A stretch of 64,000 bases of DNA, from the NCBI RefSeq assembly GCF_036711975.1, contig NC_091975.1, positions 5,892,501-5,956,500 on the forward strand, given 5' to 3'. Positions within the stretch are counted from its first letter, which is position 1, and each line of letters opens with the position of its first letter. Shown here in pieces: positions 54,421 to 64,000 of this stretch. The position numbers and the translations under genes were made by a program. This DNA is from Onthophagus taurus (lineage: Eukaryota > Arthropoda > Insecta > Coleoptera > Scarabaeidae). The notes under the pieces are model-generated. The model saw only the letters and a list, made by a program, of their open reading frames with translations, was not told the origin of the DNA and did no database searches.

Positions 54421-54976
54421 TACACACCTTAATTCAAAAAAATTCTAATAAAAATATCAACAAACAGCTGATCTCGATTCTAAGAAGCGTACTTCTTGCT
54501 CTATAGTTATGGAAATGTTAAAGATCTAAACCAAGAAGATGTTATTCAAGATAATAGAAGGATTAAAGAGAGATTTTATATGTCCTTCATATTTTTAAGT
54601 TATAATTTTTTTAAGTATTAGTTGAAAACCTATCTAGGAATGAAAATCACCTATGTTCCAGTTGCTATGGTATCGAAACCAAAGCGTTGAGCGCAGTCGT
54701 CAGTTCTGTTAAGCCTTTCCTTTCGTTAACATCGTCGCGCGGTCTCAACTCTTCGTCCTGTTTTTTTAGTAGTTTAACATCGGTCATCGTGGCTTTCTGT
54801 TCAATTACTTAAACCAAATTATTCGCGTTCTGTTCGGTTCGATTTAGATCTTTCAACTGAACATTAACTTTGAATATTAATACAAAGCCCTGTTATGCTT
54901 AAGATAAGCAAAAATAATTTTTGTAAATAATTAATATTTGAATTAATTTATTCAATACTGTTTTAAAATTGGGGAT
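54421..54976 (+). promoter_or_regulatory. candidate alternative promoter and 5' UTR
   Basis: 54680-54850 is CpG-rich for this window (gcgttgagcgcagtcgtcag, ttaacatcgtcgcgcggtct) and includes an initiator-like TCAGTT at about 54697. It lies 130-300 bp upstream of an ATG exon with a good donor. The rest of the interval is AT-rich. Confidence 0.48.
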
Positions 54977-55092
54977 ATGTGCATGAGTGATTCTGTGATG
55001 TTGTGTTTCGTCCAAGGGTTGGATAATAAAGAGAGGGATGTCAAAGAACACAAATTGCAAGTTGTTAAAAATAAGTTTTTGCGCAAAAGCAG
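54977..55092 (+). CDS. candidate alternative first exon of the unrecognised gene
   Basis: ATG at 54977, donor gtgatt at 55093. It encodes MCMSDSVMLCFVQGLDNKER, DVKEHKLQVVKNKFLRKS and two bases of Arg: 38 codons ending in phase 2. Exon 3 of the upstream gene also ends in phase 2, so both could splice to the same downstream exon. That fits an alternative start of one gene. It could instead be the first exon of a separate gene. Confidence 0.58.
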
Positions 55093-57339
55093 GTGATTTT
55101 CATTTTTAATTTATGATTAGAACAGCTATTTAAATAAACGCAACTATTATTTTTTTTTAATTTCGTAACATCATCAAAATTTATTCTGTCTCGACATTTT
55201 TATCGACCCATTTTTAGGAGCGAAGACAGCAAACTCTAAATATTCGAGAGGGTTGGTTATAAAACAGTAAAGCGGAAGCGACAAATAGGGGAAGTCATGC
55301 ATTAATGACTACAGGGAAAATCCCAAGAAAACACGCGAATCAAAAATTCCAAAAAAAAGATTAAAATTTAATTTTTGACCTTTTTTTCTTTTAATCTCCT
55401 TAAATAAACAATAAATTTTGGTGTAATTATAATCGCAAACGAGTTTTTCTTGTTTAAAAAAATGATTTGGAAATTTCAAATTATACTTGTCGATAAATTG
55501 CACTTTAAACAGCACCAATTAATGTTTTTTAATGGAAAAAACTGATACAAGGAATCAGTTTTATAAAAGCCAACATCGATTAAACATCAAAATAGTTTTC
55601 AAAAAACCATGAAAAGATATATACGGTATGTGCAAAATTTCTTTAAAAAACTTAATTTAAAAGCCCACGTGCGCAATTATCTAATCCGTTCAAGGTGTTA
55701 AAATTGAATTATCAACTCGAGAAATGTGTCAACTAAACGTGCTTGGTCGATATTTAGTTTTAATAAATTCTTTAAAATCACTATTTTCGCGATTAATTTA
55801 TCTTTAAAGATAATCGAAAAATGTGTACTTCCGGTTGTAAGTTTTAAAAAAATTTGGATTATTTTTTGAAATAAATTAATCGACTTTGGAGTAATTTTAA
55901 AGGATTTTTTATTGCCCACATGATGATAACCTTAAAAATAAAACCGTATTAATCAAGATGTAGTGAAGCAAAACTAAGTTAAAAGTTCTTCGTTGGCCGA
56001 AACGTAGACGCTTACAGTTATAAATGTTTCATGCCACTGGGTCAACGTACCGGACTCTTCTTCGTCTTTTCTCCTTGAATTTTAACTTTTTTATTGCCTT
56101 CATTTTCATCTTTTTATAAACCAAAATTACTCCTAATGTTGTTTAAACGTTAAAGACAATAAAAAATGTTTAGGTTGCCTTTCGCTAAAATAATCAAACA
56201 AGAAAAATGTTTGTTTATTTATTTACTTTTTTTATCCTTAAACTGAAATGAACACATTTCCTTTTAAATTCTGTTAAAAATGAGTTTTTTTAAGACTTCT
56301 AAGAGGAGATTGACTATTAACACATTAAAACCAGCTGATATGAAATATGAGTATGAAATCATCGCGTTCACGATCTTATAAATAACTTAGTAGGAAATTC
56401 CTCGTCCTCAAACATTTATTTTTGGGTAACTTAAAAAAAAGAGGTCGCTTCGATTCATATTTACACCGAAATTTAGATATTTTATTACTCATGAGATATA
56501 TTTATTTATGGAAAATCCTACTTACGATTTTAATAAATTTTAATCTAATCTTTTAAGGAAGTTTCGATAAATTACGCAAAACTAATAGTTCCGATATTGA
56601 CCTATTTTTAAATTCCTAATACACATAAATTAACCAAATTTATTTATAACCCATTTCCACATTACGAAATTTTGAGATGGTTTTGTCGGTTTAAGCGGAA
56701 ACACGTGTTAATTTAATTTTTAAGGAAGTTCATTTATAACCAGCTTAATTTTTTTATTTTTGTCATTTTGAGTAATTTTATAAAAAATTCTTCAAACCCA
56801 TCCTGAGTGTTATTCCAGGTATAACGCAAAAGTCTTCGTTAGCAAAACCGACAAAACTCTTGGCAAAGATCCAGAGATTCCGAAAATTTCGACACACACA
56901 CACTCTCCCAACAACATAAGGAAGCTGTCCGGCGTGATCTGGATCAGTTCTTCCATTCCACTCATTGTTTACACCCCAACAGGACCTCACAGTATTCCCC
57001 GAGTTACTTTAAGTGTCCCGTAAAACTTAAGTGTCTTATTTTTGCGCAGCCAACACTTTGTTCTCCACTTTTCTTCTTTTTATTATTTTTTTAAACTATT
57101 CATAATACAACTTTGTGAAAACGATTATTATTTGAACGATACTTTCGCCTATATTTAAGGTACGTACCAAGGTCGTCAGATATTTATTATTTAACATGGG
57201 AACGGATCACTGGTTGTTCTCTTTAAAAGAGAAAACACAATTTCAATGTCACTCAATCGATTCGTCTTAATGATGATGGTTTTTGACCACGTGGAACTCT
57301 TGACAATTCTTATTATTATGTATCATTTGGAACTATCAA
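55093..57339. other. unique island between satellite blocks, mostly without recognised features
   Basis: Mostly AT-rich intron-like sequence. 56800-57010 is GC-richer and open on the plus strand for about 69 codons after a possible acceptor (gttattccag at 56818), reading YNAKVFVSKTDKTLGKDPEI and ending VTLSVP-stop. The minus strand is also open there. I cannot decide whether either is real. Confidence 0.4.
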
Positions 57340-60300
57340 ACATCATAAGTTTAACTCAAAAAATCGTATCATAGAAATTTATAGAAATGAAGAAATTATT
57401 TACTGTATTAAATTTGCTTCAAAATAGTTTATATTTCATTTCGATGTCTCAATTATATTTAGAGATATGACTTTTTTTAATTTAGTCTTAAAAACGTAAT
57501 TTGTCAAAAATTGGTATGAAGGGTTTTATTAAAAAAATCAGAACACCCACAATTATAAAAATGAAGAAATAATATTAACTACATCAAATATCGATAAAAT
57601 TTGCTTTTTAATCATTTTTATTTCATACCGATATCTCTATTAGTTCTTAAGATACAGCTTCTTAAAGTTCTCGGATCAAGTTAACCTTAAAATCAAGCAG
57701 GGTTTAATTCAAAAAATCGTATCAGAGAGATTTATAGAAATGAAGGGATTATTTTTGGTGGGTTAAAACTGTATTAAATTTGCTTCAAAATGATTTACAT
57801 TTCATTTCGATATCTCAATTACATTTTGAGATATGATTTTTTTTAAGTTTAGTCTTTATAAATGTAATTTGTCAAAAATTGGTATGAAGAGTTTTACTAA
57901 AAAAATCAGAACACCCACAATTATAAAAATGAAGAAATAATATTAACTACATCAAATATCGATAAAATTTGCTTTTCAATCATTTTTATTTCATACCGAT
58001 ATCTCAATTAGTTCTTAAGATACAGCTTCTTAAAGTTTTCGGATCAAGTTAACCTTAAAATCAAGCAGGGTTTAATTCAAAAAATCGTATCAGAGAAATT
58101 TATATAAATGAAGGGATTATTTTTGGTGGGTTAAAACTGTATTAAATTTGCTTCAAAATGATTTATATTTCATTTCGATATCTCAATTATATTTTGAGAT
58201 ATGACTTTTTTTAATTTAGTCTTAAAAACGTAACCTGTCAAAAATTGGTATGAAGGGTTTTATTAAAAAAATCAGAACACCCACAATTATAAAAATGAAG
58301 AAATAATATTAACTACATCAAATATCGATAAAATTTGCTTTTTAATCATTTTTATTTCATACCGATATCTCAATTAGTTCTTAAGATACAGCTTCTTAAA
58401 GTTCTCGGATCAAGTTAACCTTAAAATCAAGCAGGGTTTAATTCAAAAAATCGTATCAGAGAGATTTATAGAAATGAAGGGATTATTTTTGGTGGGTTAA
58501 AACTGTATTAAATTTGCTTCAAAATGATTTACATTTCATTTCGATATCTCAAGTACATTTTGAGATATGATTTTTTTTAAGTTTAGTCTTTATAAACGTA
58601 AACTGTCAAAAATTGGTATGAAGGGTTTTATTAAAAAAATCAGAACACCCACAATTATAGAAATGAAGAAATAATATTAACTACATCAAATATCGATAAA
58701 ATTTGCTTTTTAATCATTTTTATTTCATACCGATATCTCAATTAGTTCTTAAGATACAGCTTCTTAAAGTTCTCGGATCAAGTTAACCTTAAAATCAAGC
58801 AGGGTTTAATTCAAAAAATCGTATCAGAGAAATTTATAGAAATGAAGGGATTATTTTTGGTGGGTTAAAACTGTATTAAATTTGCTTCAAAATGATTTAC
58901 TTTTCATTTCGATCTCAATTATATTTTGAGATATGATTTTTTTTAAGTTTAATCTTTATAAATGTAATTTGTCAAAAATTGGTATGAAGGGTTTTATTAA
59001 AAAAATCAGAACACCCACAATTATAAAAATGAAGAAATAATATTAACTACATCAAATATCGATAAAATTTGCTTTTTAATCATTTTTATTTCATACCGAT
59101 ATCTCAATTAGTTCTTAAGATACAGCTTCTTAAAGTTCTCGGATCAAGTTAACCTTAAAATCAAGCAGGGTTTAATTCAAAAAATCGTATCAGAGAGATT
59201 TATAGAAATGAAGGGATTATTTTTGGTGGGTTAAAACTGTATTAAATTTGCTTCAAAATGATTTACATTTCATTTCGATATCTCAAGTACATTTTGAGAT
59301 ATGATTTTTTTTAAGTTTAGTCTTTATAAACGTAAACTGTCAAAAATTGGTATGAAGGGTTTTATTAAAAAAATCAGAACACCCACAATTATAGAAATGA
59401 AGAAATAATATTAACTACATCAAATATCGATAAAATTTGCTTTTTAATCATTTTTATTTCATACCGATATCTCAATTAGTTCTTAAGATACAGCTTCTTA
59501 AAGTTCTCGGATCAAGTTAACCTTAAAATCAAGCAGGGTTTAATTCAAAAAATCGTATCAGAGAAATTTATAGAAATGAAGGGATTATTTTTGGTGGGTT
59601 AAAACTGTATTAAATTTGCTTCAAAATGATTTACTTTTCATTTCGATCTCAATTATATTTTGAGATATGATTTTTTTTAAGTTTAATCTTTATAAATGTA
59701 ATTTGTCAAAAATTGGTATGAAGGGTTTTATTAAAAAAATCAGAACACCCACAATTATAAAAATGAAGAAATAATATTAACTACATCAAATATCGATAAA
59801 ATTTGCTTTTTAATCATTTTTATTTCATACCGATATCTCAATTAGTTCTTAAGATACAGCTTCTTAAAGTTCTCGGATCAAGTTAACCTTAAAATCAAGC
59901 AGGGTTTAATTTAAAAAATCGTATCAGAGAGATTTATATAAATGAAGGGATTATTTTTGGTGGGTTAAAACTGTATTAAATTTGCTTCAAAATGATTTAC
60001 ATTTCATTTCGATATCTCAATTATATTTTGAGATATGATTTTTTTTAAGTTTAGTCTTTATAAACGTAATTTGTCAAAAATTGGTATGAAGGGTTTTATT
60101 AAAAAAATCGGAACACCCACAATTATAAAAATGAAGAAATAATATTAATTACATCAAATATCGATAAAATTTGCTTTTTAGTCATTTTTATTTCATACCG
60201 ATATCTCAATTAGTTCTTAAGATACAGCTTCTTAAAGTTCTCGGATCAAGTTAACCTTAAAATCAAGCAGGGTTTAATTCAAAAAATCGTATCAGAGAGA

Positions 60301-63300
60301 TTTATAGAAATGAAGGGATTATTTTTGGTGGGTTAAAACTGTATTAAATTTGCTTCAAAATGATTTACATTTCATTTCGATATCTCAATTACATTTTGAG
60401 ATATGACTTTTTTTAATTTAGTCTTAAAAACGTAACCTGTCAAAAATTGGTATGAAGGGTTTTATTGAAAAAATCAGAACACCCACAATTATAAAAATGA
60501 AGAAATAATGTTAACTACATCAAATATCGATAAAATTTGCTTTTTACTCATTTTTATTTCATACCGATATCTCAATTAGTTCTTAAGATACAGCTTCTTA
60601 AAGTTCTCGGATCAAGTTAAACCAAAATTACGTAGGGTTTAATTCAAAAAATCATATCAGAGAGATTTATGGAAATGAAGGGATTATTTTTGGTGGGTTA
60701 AAACTGTATTAAATTTGCTTCAAAATGATTTACATTTCATTTCGATATCTCAATTATATTTTGAGATATGATTTTTTTTAAGTTTAGTCTTTATAAATGT
60801 AATTTGTCAAAAATTGATATGAAGGGTTTTATTAAAAAAATCTTAACACCCACAATTATAGAAATGAAGAAATAATATTAACTACATCAAATATCGATAA
60901 AATTTGCTTTTTAATCATTTTTATTTCATACCGATATCTCAATTAGTTCTTAAGATACAGCTTCTTAAAGTTCTCGGATCAAGTTAACCTTAAAATCAAG
61001 CAGGGTTTAATTCAAAAAATCGTATCAGAGAAATTTATAGAAATGAAGGGATTATTTTTGGTGGGTTAAAACTGTATTAAATTTGCTTCAAAATGATTTA
61101 CTTTTCATTTCGATCTCAATTATATTTTGAGATATGATTTTTTTTAAGTTTAATCTTTATAAATGTAATTTGTCAAAAATTGGTATGAAGGGTTTTATTA
61201 AAAAAATCAGAACACCCACAATTATAAAAATGAAGAAATAATATTAACTACATCAAATATCGATAAAATTTGCTTTTTAATCATTTTTATTTCATACCGA
61301 TATCTCAATTAGTTCTTAAGATACAGCTTCTTAAAGTTCTCGGATCAAGTTAACCTTAAAATCAAGCAGGGTTTAATTTAAAAAATCGTATCAGAGAGAT
61401 TTATATAAATGAAGGGATTATTTTTGGTGGGTTAAAACTGTATTAAATTTGCTTCAAAATGATTTACATTTCATTTCGATATCTCAATTATATTTTGAGA
61501 TATGATTTTTTTTAAGTTTAGTCTTTATAAACGTAATTTGTCAAAAATTGGTATGAAGGGTTTTATTAAAAAAATCGGAACACCCACAATTATAAAAATG
61601 AAGAAATAATATTAATTACATCAAATATCGATAAAATTTGCTTTTTAGTCATTTTTATTTCATACCGATATCTCAATTAGTTCTTAAGATACAGCTTCTT
61701 AAAGTTCTCGGATCAAGTTAACCTTAAAATCAAGCAGGGTTTAATTCAAAAAATCGTATCAGAGAGATTTATAGAAATGAAGGGATTATTTTTGGTGGGT
61801 TAAAACTGTATTAAATTTGCTTCAAAATGGTTTATATTTCATTTCGATATCTTAATTGTATTTTGAGATATGTCTTTTTTAAATTTGGTCTTTATAAACG
61901 TAACCTGTCAAAAATTGGTGTGAAGGATTTTATTAAAAAAATCAGAACACCCACAATTATAAGAATGAAGAAATAATATTAACTACATCAAATATCGATA
62001 AAATTTGCTTTTTAATCATTTTTATTTCACACCGATATCTCAATTAGTTCTTAAGATACAGCTTCTTAAAGTTCTCGGATCAAGTTAACCTTAAAATCAA
62101 GCAGGGTTTAATTCAAAAAATCGTATCAGAGAGACTTATAGAAATGAAGGAATTATTTATGGTGGGTAGAAACTGTATTAAATTTGCTTCAAAATGGTTT
62201 ATATTTCATCTCGATATCTCAATTACATTTTGAGATATGATTTTTTTTAAGTTTAGTCTTTATAAACGTAAACTGTCAAAAATTGGTATGAAGGGTTTTA
62301 TTAAAAAAATCAGAACACCCACAATTATAAAAATGAAGAAATAATATTAACTACATCAAACATCGATAAAATTTGCTTTTTAATCATTTTTATTTCATAC
62401 CGATATCTCAATTAGTTCTTAAGACACAGCTTCTTAAAGTTCTCGGATCAAGTTAACCTTAAAATCAAGCAAGGTTTAATTCAAAAAATCGTATCAGAGA
62501 GATTTATAGAAATGAAGGGATTATTTTTGGTGGGTTAAAACTGTATTAAATTTGCTTCAAAATGATTTACATTTCATTTCGATATCTCAATTATATTTTG
62601 AGATATGACTTTTTTTAAGTTTAGTCTTTATAAACGTAATTTGTCAAAAATTCTTATGCAGGGTTTTATTAAAAAAATCAGAACACCTACAATTATAAAA
62701 ATGAAGAAATAATATTAACTACATCAAATATCGATAAAATTAGCTTTTTAATCATTTTTATTTCATATCGATATCTCAATTAGTTCTTAAGATACAGCTT
62801 CTTAAAGTTCTCGGATCAAGTTAACCTTAAAATCAAGCAGGGTTTAATTCAAAAAATCGTATCAGAGAGATTTATAGAAATGAAGGGATTATTTTTGATG
62901 GGTTAAAACTGTATTAAATTTGCTTCAAAATGATTTACATTTCATTTCGATATCTCAATTACATTTTGAGATATGACTTTTTTTAATTTAGTCTTAAAAA
63001 CGTAACCTGTCAAAAATTGGTATGAAGGGTTTTATTAAAAAAATCGTAACACCCACAATTATGGAAATAAAGAAATAATATTAACCACATCAAATATCGA
63101 TAAAATTTGCTTTTTAATCATTTTTATTTCATGCCGATATCTCAATTAGTTCTTAAGATACAGCTTCTTAAAGTTCTCGGATCAAGTTAACCTTAAAATC
63201 GAGCAGGGTTTAATTCAAAAAATCGTATCAGAGAGATTTATAGAAATGAAGGGATTATTTTTGGTGGGTTAAAACTGTATTAAATTTGCTTCAAAATGAT

Positions 63301-64000
63301 TTACATTTCATTTCGATATCTCAATTATATTTTGAGATATGATTTTTTTTAAGTTTAGTCTTTATAAACGTAAACTGTCAAAAATTGGTATGAAGGGTTT
63401 TATTAATAAAATCAGAACACCCACAATTATAAAAATGAAGAAATAATATTAACTACATCAAATATCGATAAAATTTGCTTTTTAATCATTTTTATTTCAT
63501 ACCGATATCTCAATTAGTTCTTAAGATACAGCTTCTTAAAATTCTCGGATCAAGTTAACCTTAAAATCAAGCAGGGTTTAATTCAAAAAATCGTATCAGA
63601 GAGATTTATATAAATGAAGGGATTATTTTTGGTGGGTTAAAACTGTATTAAATTTGCTTCAAAATGATTTACATTTCATTTCGATATCTCAATTATATTT
63701 TGAGATATGATTTTTTTTAAGTTTAGTCTTTATAAACGTAATTTGTCAAAAATTGGTATGAAGGGTTTTATTAAAAAAATCAGAACACCCACAATTATAA
63801 AAATGAAGAAATAATATTAACTACATCAAATATCGATAAAATTTGCTTTTTAATCATTTTTATTTCACACCGATATCTCAATTAGTTCTTAAGATACAGC
63901 TTCTTAAAGTTCTCGGATCAAGTTAACCTTAAAATCAAGCAGGGTTTAATTCAAAAAATCGTATCAGAGAGATTTATAGAAATGATGGGATTATTTTTGG
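57340..64000. repeat. 367-bp satellite, second block (about 18 copies, runs off the window)
   Basis: Same family as 51040-54420, with a steady 367-bp period (gggtttaattcaaaaaatcg at about 57701, 58068, 58435, 58802, 59169 and on). Each unit holds the inverted repeat atatctcaa-N7-ttgagatat. Higher-order copies are visible: the variant tttcatttcgatctcaatta lacking AT recurs at about 58905, 59639 and 61109, spaced 734 and 1470 bp, with the following variants repeated in the same order. Copies are very similar, so amplification is recent. Confidence 0.96.

Noticed and set aside
1..64000. CRISPR arrays, bacterial operons, tRNA or rRNA genes
   Set aside because: Direct repeats here are long tandem satellites without regular spacers. 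The genes are spliced and eukaryotic, and I saw no tRNA-like cloverleaf or rRNA text.

Overview
This is AT-rich, intron-rich insect genomic DNA. A beetle is my best guess, but it rests on the general look of the window (AT-rich introns, satellite arrays in euchromatin) and not on a diagnostic sequence. It carries two adjacent, divergently transcribed tropomyosin genes, a synaptotagmin-4 gene, and the 5' part of a gene I do not recognise. The intervening space is filled with tandem-repeat arrays and decayed transposons. All gene models come from reading splice sites, codon phase and protein-family similarity; no search was run.

Layout. 1-2866: satellite of about 180 bp monomers arranged as 360 bp dimers. 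5291-8990: a diverged minisatellite split by a dead, 5'-truncated RNase H-bearing LINE (5663-8307). 10240-28370 (minus strand): Tm1. It has a muscle start (exons at 27812-27925 and 27627-27752), a long start exon of the atypical I/C type (26640-27227), a cytoplasmic start (24343-24486), a possible 66-nt cassette exon (24088-24153), a shared exon 3, two exons 4, two exons 5, one exon 6, three exons 7, one exon 8 and three alternative C-terminal exons. Its introns hold a roughly 0.95-kb tandem triplication (12.3-15.1 kb), a two-copy duplication (21.8-23.7 kb) and a short LINE remnant (25.4-25.7 kb). 29553-31358: a hAT-like element with a perfect 8-bp target duplication, containing nested RTE-type LINE debris. 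32944-34366 (plus): Tm2, compact, with most Tm1 exon boundaries fused and two alternative C-terminal exons.

34774-40228 (plus): Syt4, with two candidate first exons of the same phase, a large first intron packed with a 172-bp satellite, one transmembrane segment and two C2 domains. 41028-46190: about 15 copies of a 344-bp satellite. 46884-50276, plus an alternative first exon at 54977-55092 (plus): an unrecognised protein-coding gene whose later exons lie outside the window. 51040-54420 and 57340-64000: two blocks of one 353-370 bp satellite family separated by the unique island that holds the alternative first exon.

How the genes relate. Tm1 and Tm2 encode coiled-coil actin-binding proteins that form head-to-tail cables on thin filaments (muscle isoforms) or the cytoskeleton (cytoplasmic isoforms). 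They lie head to head about 5 kb apart (coding starts 27925 and 32944), so they may share muscle control elements, with the hAT-like insertion between them. Syt4 is a vesicle membrane trafficking protein and has no evident functional link beyond proximity. The most notable points are the combinatorial Tm1 exon set including a possible undescribed cassette exon and a divergent third exon 7, the Tm2 exon fusion, the two Syt4 starts and possible C2A-only product, and the hairpin-bearing satellites that occupy roughly a third of the window.
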